Assembly (NCBI GenBank): GCA_031374115.1
Contig: JANMNO010000016.1
Location: forward strand, 26,449-90,448
Length of the DNA stretch: 64,000 bases
Reading direction: 5' to 3'
From: JAKFWF01 sp031374115
Lineage (GTDB): Bacteria > Pseudomonadota > Alphaproteobacteria > Rhizobiales > Hyphomicrobiaceae
Both the position numbers and the translations under genes were made by a program. Positions 8,102-14,511 of the stretch are shown here, in pieces. The notes under the pieces are model-generated. The model searched no databases. It was not told the origin of the DNA and saw only the letters and a list, made by a program, of their open reading frames with translations. Within the stretch, counting starts at the first letter, position 1; each line of letters begins with the position of its first letter.

Positions 8102-9262
8102 ATGTGGCGTTACCGTTATTGGCGCGACCTTTGGGTCTGCATTGCAAGTGCCGTCACGCTTTGTCTGGGCGTACCCGCGATGGCGCAGAAGCGCGTTGCA
8201 CTCGTCATCGGCAACTCGGCCTATAGCCACGCAGGGCCGCTCGCCAATCCGGCGAACGACGCCAATGACATTGCGAAAGCGCTCGGGGACATGGGCTTCG
8301 AGGTGCTGGTCGGCCTCGATCTCGACAAGCGCAGCTTCGACGGCAAAGTACGCGAATTTTCCCGTGCGCTTGCCGATGCCGATACCGGGCTGTTGTTCTA
8401 TGCAGGCCACGGTCTGCAGGTCGCCGGGCGCAACTACCTGGTGCCGGTCGACGCTCAGCTGGGCAGCGAACGCGACCTCGACTTCGAAGCCGTTTCGTTG
8501 GATTTCGTCCTGAAGCAGATGGAGCTCGAACGCGAGGGCAAGACCAACATCGTGTTTCTCGATGCATGCCGGGACAATCCGCTCGCACGCAACCTTGCAC
8601 GGTCGATGGGCACGCGATCAGCGAGCATTGGCCGCGGATTGGCGCAAGTGCAAACTGGGGTCGGAACCTTCATCGCCTACTCGACCCAGCCGGGCAATGT
8701 CGCGCTCGATGGCGCCAGCCGCAATTCGCCGTTCACCGCAGCACTCGCCCGCAGCGTGCGGGAACCGGGCCGCAACCTGACAGCCGTCATGATCGACGTA
8801 CGCAAAGAAGTACTTTCGGTGACGAACGGCCGGCAGGTGCCGTGGGATCACTCGGCGCTTACAGGCGATTTCTACTTTCATCTGGCATCCGCTCCCGGTG
8901 CCGTGCCGAAATCGATACCGCCGGCGCCCGGCACCGACACGGACGCAATGCAGCAGCGAATGAAGCAACTTGAAGAGGAACTTCGTAACAGACCCAATCC
9001 ACAGCAGACCGCGAACATCGTCAAACTGGAACAGCTCAAGGAACGCATGCGGCTGATCGTCGAAGCGAACCGGGCGGATCAGCAGCGGATCTTCGATACC
9101 CAGCGCAAATTCGGCACCAGTGATCCGAACGCGCGTGCGGGATTGAGCCAGGAGATCGGCAACATTCAGATGCAGATGGTTCGCCGCGGGCAGGAGCGAA
9201 AGACGCTTTCCGAAGAGGTCACGAAGATTGAAGCGCAGTTGGGAATAACCAGGCCAAACTAA
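8102..9262 (+). CDS. Secreted caspase-like (C14) peptidase with C-terminal coiled coil
   Basis: A 386-residue protein with an N-terminal signal peptide (hydrophobic residues about 10-27, cleavage likely after AMA). The caspase p20 domain follows: RVALVIGNSAY, catalytic His103 in LLFYAGHGLQV and catalytic Cys156 in VFLDACRDNP. The p20-like region ends near residue 260. The C-terminal 100 residues (about 280-380) are charged and helical, rich in Gln, Lys and Glu, with a probable coiled coil. Both catalytic residues are intact. Export to the periplasm is inferred from the signal sequence. ATG at 8102 follows a G-rich ribosome-binding site; GTG and TTG codons just upstream are alternatives. Confidence 0.88.
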   Translation: MWRYRYWRDLWVCIASAVTLCLGVPAMAQKRVALVIGNSAYSHAGPLANPANDANDIAKALGDMGFEVLVGLDLDKRSFDGKVREFSRALADADTGLLFYAGHGLQVAGRNYLVPVDAQLGSERDLDFEAVSLDFVLKQMELEREGKTNIVFLDACRDNPLARNLARSMGTRSASIGRGLAQVQTGVGTFIAYSTQPGNVALDGASRNSPFTAALARSVREPGRNLTAVMIDVRKEVLSVTNGRQVPWDHSALTGDFYFHLASAPGAVPKSIPPAPGTDTDAMQQRMKQLEEELRNRPNPQQTANIVKLEQLKERMRLIVEANRADQQRIFDTQRKFGTSDPNARAGLSQEIGNIQMQMVRRGQERKTLSEEVTKIEAQLGITRPN

Positions 9263-9281
9263 CCGGTAGGATTCATATAAA

Positions 9282-9309
9282 AGGCCGCACCCCTTGCGGA
9301 GTGCGGCCT
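9282..9309 (-). terminator. Intrinsic terminator of the EF-hand gene
   Basis: AGGCCGCAC (9282-9290) pairs perfectly with GTGCGGCCT (9301-9309). On the minus strand the stem is followed by TTTTATATG, so it terminates the EF-hand gene. The plus-strand caspase-like gene, which ends at 9262, may also use the hairpin. Confidence 0.75.
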
Positions 9310-9336
9310 CGATACGACGACGTTTTGAATGTCGAT

Positions 9337-9690
9337 TTACTTGATGACGCCAGCCTTCACACCGGCAGCAAACTCGGCGCGAGAAATCTTGCCATCCTTG
9401 TCGGTGTCGACCTTGACCATGACCGACTTATACGGCTCGAGAGCGGCACCCTCGATAAAGCCCTTATTGGCCTTGTCCGCAGCCTTGAACTTGGCGTCAG
9501 TTGCTGCGTCCATTGCGGTTGCTGAACCGGTCGAGGGCATGGTCGTCGCAGCCGGCGGCGTGGTGGTCGAAGAAGCGGCCGGGGGCGTGCTCGGTGTCAT
9601 AGGAGGGGTCGATGGCGACGTCTGAGCGAAAGCGGCACCAGCCGAGGCGACTGTCAAAGCGAGGATCGAAACAGTTGCGAACTTTTTCAT
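9337..9690 (-). CDS. Exported EF-hand domain protein
   Basis: A 117-residue small protein. Residues 1-22 are a signal peptide (MKKF, hydrophobic core, then AGAAFAQ cleavage region). A Ser/Thr/Pro-rich linker occupies about residues 24-58. A pair of EF-hands follows: a degenerate first loop (DKANKGFIEGAAL) and a canonical second loop DTDKDGKISRAEF, with Asp at positions 1, 3 and 5 and Glu at 12. A periplasmic calcium-binding role is inferred. The ATG at 9688-9690 has a GGAG ribosome-binding site upstream. Upstream lies a nested inverted repeat (9735-9780) that could be its operator. Confidence 0.85.
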   Translation of the reverse strand: MKKFATVSILALTVASAGAAFAQTSPSTPPMTPSTPPAASSTTTPPAATTMPSTGSATAMDAATDAKFKAADKANKGFIEGAALEPYKSVMVKVDTDKDGKISRAEFAAGVKAGVIK

Positions 9691-9734
9691 GGTCAATCTC
9701 CATTGTCGATTTTTGCTAGGGTCGTTTCAACCCT

Positions 9735-9780
9735 GCGTTCGAGTACTTTCAGACATTCACGGTGAACATCACTCGAACGC
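9735..9780. promoter_or_regulatory. Nested inverted repeats upstream of the EF-hand gene
   Basis: GCGTTCGAGT (9735-9744) and ACTCGAACGC (9771-9780) are a perfect 10-bp inverted repeat 26 bases apart. Inside it lies an interrupted palindrome, TTCACGGTGAA (9756-9766). The block sits 45 bases upstream of the EF-hand start and downstream of the tsf terminator, so it is most simply an operator or structured leader of the EF-hand gene. No T tract makes it a terminator. Confidence 0.5.
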
Positions 9781-9843
9781 GCTGTTCATCCATTGTTCAT
9801 TGGATGGGGGATGAAGCGTCTTTTTCGTGCGTATACGTAACGC

Positions 9844-9878
9844 AAAAATGCCGATCGGGTTCCCCCGGCCGGCATTTT
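9844..9878 (-). terminator. Intrinsic terminator of the rpsB-tsf operon
   Basis: AAAAATGCCG (9844-9853) pairs with CCGGCATTTT (9869-9878), with an inner CGGG/CCCG stem. On the minus strand a T run follows, directly 3' of tsf. It is 31 bases from the tsf stop. Confidence 0.85.
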
Positions 9879-9909
9879 CAAATTTTTCGAACGGCCCTTT
9901 GACCCGCGA

Positions 9910-10830
9910 TCAACCCTTCGCGGTGGCGGCGACTTCAGCGGCGAAGTCTTCTACCTTTTTCTCGATGCCCTCACCCAATGCGTAGCGCACGAAGGCTGCG
10001 ATCGTGATCGGCGCGCCAGCGGTCTTCTCGAACTCCTTTGCGGCCTGCGCGACCGACTTCGTATCGTCAAGGACGAAGGCTTGGTCGAGTAGGCAATTTT
10101 CCTTGGCGTAGGTCTTCAAGCCGCTTTCGGCGATCTTTTCCAGAACGTGCGCCGGCTTGCCCTGGTTCTTGTCGAGCAGGATCGCCTTTTCGCGCGCCAG
10201 GATGTCTGCCGGCACGCCGGAAATGTCGAGGGCGACCGGATTGCGCGCGGCAATGTGCATCGCCACCTGACGGCCGAACGCCGACAACGACGGGGCATCG
10301 CCCTTGCTCTCGATGCCAACCAGCACACCGATCTTGCCAAGGCCGTCGGCAACCTTGTTGTGAACGTAGTCAGCGACCACGCCTGCCTTGACTGCCACGG
10401 TTGCGGTGCGGCGCAAATTCATGTTCTCACCGATGGTCGCAATGGTTTCCGTGACGACGGCTTCGACGTCGACGGACTTGCCGGGATAAGGCATCTTCAA
10501 AAGCTTCTCCACGTCGCCGCCGGCCTGAGGCGCCAATTGCGTGATGGTCGACACCATCTCTTGGAACTGCACGTTGCGGGCGACGAAATCCGTCTCGGAA
10601 TTCACTTCGACGACCGCGCCCTTGTGACCGCTGGCCATAATGCCGACGAGGCCCTCGGCGGCGATCCGGTCGGACTTCTTGGCGGCCTTCGAAAGACCCT
10701 TCTTGCGCAGCCAGTCGACGGCCTGCTCGATATCGCCCTTGGTCTCGATCAGCGCCTGCTTGCAGTCCATCATGCCGACGCCGGTCTTGTCCCGGAGCTC
10801 CTTCACCAGCGTGGCGGAAATATTTGTCAT
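9910..10830 (-). CDS. tsf: Translation elongation factor Ts
   Basis: A 306-residue EF-Ts, the nucleotide exchange factor that reloads EF-Tu with GTP. The N-terminal UBA-like domain is followed by the family signature TGVGMMDCKQAL and the core segment with VEVNSETDFVARN, the conserved EF-Tu-contact region. The ORF runs 45 codons further upstream, but the ATG at 10828-10830 (MTNISATLVKELRDKTG) is the standard family start. It lies 131 bases downstream of rpsB in the classic rpsB-tsf order, and ends before an intrinsic terminator. Length is typical for alphaproteobacteria. Confidence 0.97.
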   Translation of the reverse strand: MTNISATLVKELRDKTGVGMMDCKQALIETKGDIEQAVDWLRKKGLSKAAKKSDRIAAEGLVGIMASGHKGAVVEVNSETDFVARNVQFQEMVSTITQLAPQAGGDVEKLLKMPYPGKSVDVEAVVTETIATIGENMNLRRTATVAVKAGVVADYVHNKVADGLGKIGVLVGIESKGDAPSLSAFGRQVAMHIAARNPVALDISGVPADILAREKAILLDKNQGKPAHVLEKIAESGLKTYAKENCLLDQAFVLDDTKSVAQAAKEFEKTAGAPITIAAFVRYALGEGIEKKVEDFAAEVAATAKG

Positions 10831-10887
10831 TGGATCCTCTTTATGGCTGTGCGCCCGGTAGGTGGAGCGGCCCTGAACGGTCACGGA

Positions 10888-10910
10888 CGCGCCCCAGTAA
10901 TCAGGGCGCG
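10888..10910 (-). promoter_or_regulatory. GC-rich hairpin in the rpsB-tsf spacer
   Basis: CGCGCCC (10888-10894) pairs with GGGCGCG (10904-10910) around a 9-base loop in the spacer between rpsB and tsf. No T run follows, so it looks like an attenuating or processing hairpin, not a full terminator. rpsB-tsf spacers commonly carry such structures. Confidence 0.4.
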
Positions 10911-10961
10911 CCCGCACGTGTGATTGGCACTTAAATGGGGGCGCACAGTCGCGCCCGCAAA

Positions 10962-11954
10962 TCAAACAGCGGCGGCAGCAACCAACTTCTTGGCTTGACC
11001 CACCCAGTCGTCTTTGGCGATCTGGCCTTTCAAGCGCAATTGCTTGTCGAGCATCCCTAAACCGTCAGCATCGCTATCGGCGATCTGCCAGAAGTGGAAG
11101 ACGCCAGCATCGTTGAGGCGCTGCTCGATCTTCTCGGTAACGCCGGTGATGCGCTTGAGATCGTCGGCTTCGCCGCGAGCGGCTTCGATGCCCTTGAACA
11201 CCCCCTTGACCGGAACAGCTTCGGGGGTCGGGTTCTCCATCGCGCCGATGTCGACGCCGGAACCGGCTTGGCTGCGCTGAATGCCATCGATGGCAGCACG
11301 AGCGACCAGATCGCAGTACAGAGTGATCGCGCGGCCAGCGTCGTCGTTACCTGGGATCGGGAAATCAATGCCATCGGGATTGCAGTTGGTATCGATGACG
11401 GCGACGATTGGGATGCCAAGCTTGCGAGCTTCGGCAATCGCAATCTGCTCCTTGTTGGTATCGATAACGAACAGCAGATCGGGCGTGCCGCCCATTTCCT
11501 TGATGCCACCGAGCGCCTGATTGAGCTTCTCACGCTCACGCGTCAGGGTCAGCACCTCCTTCTTGGTGCGGCCTTGCGGGTCGGCCAGGATATCATCGAG
11601 CTGACGCAGACGGCGGATCGAGGCGGAGATTGTTTTCCAGTTGGTCAGTGTGCCGCCAAGCCAACGATGGTTGATATAATACTGGGCCGAACGCTTGGCA
11701 GCCTCGGCGATCGAGTCCGAGGCCTGGCGCTTGGTGCCGACATACAAAACGCGGCCACCGGCGGCGACCGTATCGGCGATCTTGACGAGTGCCTGATGCA
11801 GCAAAGGTGTCGTCTGCGTCAGATCGACGATGTGGATGTTGTTGCGCGCGCCGTAGATATACGACGCCATCTTGGGGTTCCAGCGATGCGACTGGTGACC
11901 GAAGTGCACGCCAGCTTCGAGCAGCTGACGCATATTGAAGGCGGGAAGCGCCAT
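10962..11954 (-). CDS. rpsB: 30S ribosomal protein S2, C-terminally extended
   Basis: A 330-residue S2 protein. The start MALPAFNMRQLLEAGVHFGH and the motif RWNPKM are diagnostic, as are FVIDTNKEQIA and the Asp-rich IPIVAVIDTNCNPDG. Bacterial S2 is usually about 240 residues. Here roughly 80 extra residues follow, ending in a helix-hairpin-helix-like segment (DLKRITGVTEKIEQRLNDAG). Such an extension is known from rhizobial S2 proteins and is one reason I place the organism in Alphaproteobacteria. ATG at 11952-11954; tsf lies downstream. Confidence 0.97.
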   Translation of the reverse strand: MALPAFNMRQLLEAGVHFGHQSHRWNPKMASYIYGARNNIHIVDLTQTTPLLHQALVKIADTVAAGGRVLYVGTKRQASDSIAEAAKRSAQYYINHRWLGGTLTNWKTISASIRRLRQLDDILADPQGRTKKEVLTLTREREKLNQALGGIKEMGGTPDLLFVIDTNKEQIAIAEARKLGIPIVAVIDTNCNPDGIDFPIPGNDDAGRAITLYCDLVARAAIDGIQRSQAGSGVDIGAMENPTPEAVPVKGVFKGIEAARGEADDLKRITGVTEKIEQRLNDAGVFHFWQIADSDADGLGMLDKQLRLKGQIAKDDWVGQAKKLVAAAAV

Positions 11955-12221
11955 GGGTTACGTGTCCTTTTCCGGTTGAACCTCCGCGGATCGAAATAGG
12001 CCATCATTCGGGGGATCCGAAGGTGGCCCACCGGAGCGTCGGGAGCGGCGATATGGTCCGCCCCAACGCGTAGATCCGCGTGTGGAGTAGCCGGGTGATA
12101 CACGCCAACAACAATGTTGGCAAGGATGAACGGCCCGGATTACGAAACGCGGGCGATCAGGTTGCATCATCACCAGAACCCAGGCTGTTTAGATGGTTTT
12201 CGCATTTTTTGATTCAGGCGT
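11955..12221 (-). promoter_or_regulatory. rpsB: rpsB 5' leader region
   Basis: This 267-base stretch upstream of rpsB has no supported gene. It is GC-rich and contains several short self-complementary segments, such as GGTGGCCCACC around 12022-12032, compatible with an S2 autoregulatory leader. I cannot match it to a defined leader family by eye. The rpsB promoter must lie within it, but I cannot fix its boxes. Confidence 0.35.
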
Positions 12222-12222
12222 T

Positions 12223-12247
12223 GGAATAAAGCGGGATCGCCCGCGTT
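12223..12247 (+). promoter_or_regulatory. ECF-sigma-type promoter of small RNA element A
   Basis: GGAAT (12223-12227) and CGTT (12244-12247) are separated by exactly 16 bases. This is the spacing and core used by many ECF sigma factors (GGAA.. / CGTT). The same arrangement recurs before element B and before the sigma gene itself. The spacer here also contains a GCGGG/CCCGC inverted repeat. Confidence 0.6.
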
Positions 12248-12253
12248 TTCCTC

Positions 12254-12368
12254 TCAAGCGCGACGCTGTGCACCTGGTCCCCGCCTTGGTTCCCAGCGCC
12301 GCCTAGCGTCTCGATTAAACCCGAGGCGTCAGGAATGGGTCGAGCCGAAAGGTTCGGCCCATTTTTCG
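12254..12368 (+). ncRNA. Candidate small RNA, element A of a tandem paralogous pair
   Basis: Predicted from a promoter at the left and an intrinsic terminator at the right. GACGCT (12264-12269) can pair with AGCGTC (12305-12310), enclosing the 17-base core CCTGGTCCCCGCCTTGG (12273-12289). Four blocks are shared in the same order and near-equal spacing with element B: the core, CGTCTCGA (12307-12314), GAGGCGT (12323-12329) and ATGGGTCGAGC (12335-12345). No convincing protein is encoded in it. The 5' end is estimated at about 7 bases after CGTT. I do not recognise a named RNA family. Tandem paralogous stress sRNAs are known in other alphaproteobacteria, but with different motifs. Confidence 0.55.
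12337..12366 (+). terminator. Intrinsic terminator of element A
   Basis: GGGTCGAGCC (12337-12346) pairs fully, with two G-U pairs, to GGTTCGGCCC (12351-12360) around a GAAA tetraloop, followed by ATTTTT. This is a textbook intrinsic terminator and fixes the plus-strand direction of element A. Confidence 0.85.
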
Positions 12369-12377
12369 TTACAACAG

Positions 12378-12402
12378 GGAATAGATTACCTCTCCCGCCG
12401 TT
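12378..12402 (+). promoter_or_regulatory. ECF-sigma-type promoter of element B
   Basis: GGAAT (12378-12382, within GGGAATA) and CGTT (12399-12402) are again 16 bases apart. It starts 11 bases after the element A T run, so elements A and B are separate transcription units of the same promoter class. Confidence 0.6.
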
Positions 12403-12408
12403 GTTCAA

Positions 12409-12532
12409 TCGAGTGTGCCTTCGGTTCCTGGTCCCCGCCTTGGATCCGATCGTGCACCACGTCTCGACGTTGACTGCGTATCGTCATTGAGGCGTGACTA
12501 GATGGGTCGAGCTTCACCGCTCGCCTCATCTA
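12409..12532 (+). ncRNA. Candidate structured RNA or 5' leader, element B
   Basis: Paralogue of element A. The identical 17-base core is at 12427-12443, starting 28 bases after CGTT (29 in element A). CGTCTCGA (12460-12467), GAGGCGT (12489-12495) and ATGGGTCGAGC (12502-12512) follow in the same order. The 3' part forms a hairpin of 14 pairs with one mismatch (12499-12512 with 12519-12532). No T tract follows, so the transcript may continue into the 27-residue membrane ORF at 12571 and act as its 5' leader. The 5' end is estimated from the promoter. Confidence 0.5.
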
Positions 12533-12570
12533 GCTTCCGACCTGCTTAAATCCTGCGTATCGGAGTGATA

Positions 12571-12654
12571 ATGCTGATCATCCTCGCCTATGGACTAGGA
12601 ACTGTGTTGATCGCTGGCGCTTTACTGTTCGTCGCCAAGGCTTTCGAGGATTGA
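12571..12654 (+). CDS. 27-residue single-pass membrane microprotein
   Basis: A very short ORF with a strong ribosome-binding site (GGAG, five bases before ATG). The product reads MLIILAYGLGTVLIAGALLF up to residue 20 and ends in a short polar tail, VAKAFED. It is therefore one membrane helix with a charged C-terminus. It lies between element B and the sigma promoter, so it is probably made from the ECF-type promoter at 12378. Small single-helix proteins often modulate membrane complexes or anti-sigma factors. That role is speculative here. Short ORFs can be chance, but the ribosome-binding site, hydrophobicity and position argue for a real gene. Confidence 0.5.
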   Translation: MLIILAYGLGTVLIAGALLFVAKAFED

Positions 12655-12763
12655 CGTGCTGGCGCAGTAGTTCGCTTATCCGGCCGATTTTGTTTCGTCA
12701 GGCCCGCGATCACTCGAGAAGTGTAGCATCGGGAAACCGCCTGCCGTATTTTCGCCACGGCTG

Positions 12764-12788
12764 GGAATAAACCCCAAAGCCGCCCGTT
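12764..12788 (+). promoter_or_regulatory. ECF-sigma-type promoter of the sigma/anti-sigma operon
   Basis: GGAAT (12764-12768, within GGGAATAA) and CGTT (12785-12788, within CGTTGTC) are 16 bases apart, 29 bases before the GTG start of the ECF sigma gene. It matches the boxes before elements A and B, consistent with positive autoregulation by the encoded sigma factor. Confidence 0.65.
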
Positions 12789-12817
12789 GTCTAAGCGGCT
12801 GGCGGGGAGGCCAAGAA

Positions 12818-13348
12818 GTGAGCGACGAATTTCAGAGGCGGATCGTAGAGATGCTGCCCAAATTGCGGCGGTTCGCCTATTCCCTGACCGGCGATTTGGA
12901 TCGTGCCGACGACTTGGTGCAGGAAACCTGCGTTCGCGCTTTAGCAGCTAAGGGACAGTGGCAAGTCGGAACGAGATTGGACAGTTGGATGTATCGTATT
13001 GCGCAAAACTCCTGGTTCGATCAAATGCGCGCCCGAAAAGTTCGCGGCGAAGTCGTCGATATCGAGGCTGCTGCCGAACTTGCTGGCTCCGATGGCCGCG
13101 ACGTCATCGAACACAGACAAACCTTGTCGGTGGTCAGCAGCAAGTTGTCCGAGTTGCCGCGCGATCAACAATTGCTCGTCGGGCTCGTTTGCCTTGATGG
13201 CCTTTCCTACAAAGAAGCAGCCGCCGCTCTCGACTTGCCGATCGGCACAGTGATGAGCCGGCTCGCACGCGCCAGAGCCGCCTTAGCGCAAGCATTGCAC
13301 TCCGATATTCAACAAGTTTCAGAACTTTGCATAGGGAAGCGTTCATGA
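12818..13348 (+). CDS. ECF-type RNA polymerase sigma factor
   Basis: A 176-residue group 4 sigma factor with only regions 2 and 4. Region 2 (about residues 8-75) contains AYSLTGDLDRADDLVQET and the core-binding segment LDSWMYRIAQNSWFDQMR. Region 4 (about 110-165) contains LPRDQQLLVGLVCLDGLSYK and the recognition helix in GTVMSRLARARAAL. The start is GTG at 12818, chosen for its GGGGAGG ribosome-binding site. It overlaps the anti-sigma gene by four bases (ATGA), the usual arrangement for coupled translation. A promoter of the type it probably recognises lies upstream, so it likely activates itself and the two upstream elements. Confidence 0.92.
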   Translation: MSDEFQRRIVEMLPKLRRFAYSLTGDLDRADDLVQETCVRALAAKGQWQVGTRLDSWMYRIAQNSWFDQMRARKVRGEVVDIEAAAELAGSDGRDVIEHRQTLSVVSSKLSELPRDQQLLVGLVCLDGLSYKEAAAALDLPIGTVMSRLARARAALAQALHSDIQQVSELCIGKRS

Positions 13349-14169
13349 GCGACATTACCGATGAATTGCTCATGGCTTACGCCGATGGTGAACTCGACAG
13401 CGCCGAGCAGCGGCGGGTTGAACACTATCTGGCTAACGACCCTGCTAGCGCTCAACGTCTTGAGATGTTTACCCAAACCGGACGCGATCTTGGCCGCTTG
13501 TTCGACCAACCGATGCGAGAGGCCATCCCCGAGCGGCTGCTGCAGACGGTAATGGGGCCGAGCAGTTCGTCGCCCGCGGCAAAGATGAAACTGATGCAAC
13601 GTCGACCGCGGTTTCTAACCGCGCTGACCGAGGCGTTTTTCCCTTCTCACGCCGGATGGCAAACTGCGGTCGCTACGGCTGCATTATTGATTGTAGGGGC
13701 GGCGGCTGGATGGACTTTGAATAACACCCAGGCAAATGGATCAGGCCCATCGCTGGCGTCGCTGGCCGATGGCGCACTTGTCGCCAGCAAAGAACTCGGC
13801 CGGGTACTGGATGGTGCGCCGAGTGGGATTGCGGTGGGCCTTGGCCAACAGTCGGTAAACTTTGCTGTCAAGCCCCTGCTCAGTTTTCAGAGTATCTCCG
13901 GAGGTTATTGCCGCCAGTACGAATTATCCAATGCGAGCGGATCGCGTTTTTCAGGAGTCGGCTGCCGCATGGAAAATGGCCAATGGAGAATTGAAGTTCA
14001 CTCGCAAGTCGCTGCCGCGCCCGATGCAACGCAACGTGGCATCACACCAGCCAGTGGCCGATCATCACCGGTGGTCGAAAGTGCGATCGATCGAATGATT
14101 AAAGGTGACGCGCTTGGTAGCGTGGCGGAACGTTCGCTGATCGATAACAAGTGGCAAGCTTCACCGTGA
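13345..14169 (+). CDS. Membrane-anchored anti-sigma factor
   Basis: A 274-residue protein. The N-terminus (DELLMAYADGELDSAEQRRV) is the helical anti-sigma domain typical of proteins that sequester ECF factors; the zinc-binding HxxxCxxC motif is absent. One membrane helix lies at about residues 107-124 (AVATAALLIVGAAAGWTL). The C-terminal half is extracytoplasmic and ends in a domain with the segment CRQYELSNASGSRFSGVGCR, containing two cysteines. It starts at ATG 13345 inside the sigma stop codon. The stress it senses is unknown. Release of the sigma factor is normally by proteolysis or conformational change. Confidence 0.85.
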   Translation: MSDITDELLMAYADGELDSAEQRRVEHYLANDPASAQRLEMFTQTGRDLGRLFDQPMREAIPERLLQTVMGPSSSSPAAKMKLMQRRPRFLTALTEAFFPSHAGWQTAVATAALLIVGAAAGWTLNNTQANGSGPSLASLADGALVASKELGRVLDGAPSGIAVGLGQQSVNFAVKPLLSFQSISGGYCRQYELSNASGSRFSGVGCRMENGQWRIEVHSQVAAAPDATQRGITPASGRSSPVVESAIDRMIKGDALGSVAERSLIDNKWQASP

Positions 14170-14372
14170 CCTGTCTCAATCAACAAAAGTGCTTCGCGTT
14201 GTTCGTAATGCTTCAGAATTGATCCGCTGCGCGCTCCGCCCACAAAAGCTGCGGCAGTTCGATAAACGACAAAGTTTCCGCCGCAATCCGCCGGCTCCGC
14301 GCAAACGGAGCCGGTTGCAGTAACCCGAAGGACGAGAATAGCCCTCTGTATCGTCCTGACCGGTAGTGGCCT

Positions 14373-14431
14373 AAAACCCGCCTTGTCGCCCTGTCCCGCC
14401 GCCCCGCGGGGCTGGATGCGGGGCGGGTTTT
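14373..14431. terminator. Bidirectional terminator between anti-sigma and S8 protease genes
   Basis: AAAACCCGCC (14373-14382) pairs perfectly with GGCGGGTTTT (14422-14431), and a second GC stem (GCCCCGC/GCGGGGC) lies inside. The flanking A and T tracts serve both strands, as expected between convergent genes. A second perfect 9-bp hairpin, CCGGCTCCG/CGGAGCCGG (14291-14314), lies closer to the anti-sigma gene. Confidence 0.75.
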
Positions 14432-14511
14432 TGGTGTTTGGCCTAGCTTGCCGACACTGTACCCACCGCAACGTCGGCATCAAGTTGTGTCGCGACCACA
14501 AAAAGATGAGA

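Noticed and set aside
12337..12366. A bidirectional terminator for rpsB
   Set aside because: The T run is only on the plus strand and the hairpin lies upstream, not downstream, of the minus-strand rpsB gene.
12214..12408. 64-codon minus-strand ORF across element A and its terminator
   Set aside because: It runs antisense to a promoter, a structured RNA and a perfect terminator, has no ribosome-binding site or recognisable protein features, and is explained by the RNA elements.
12335..12490. 51-codon plus-strand ORF starting in the element A terminator
   Set aside because: It begins within a terminator stem and crosses promoter B; the apparent peptide similarity between elements is produced by the conserved RNA core.
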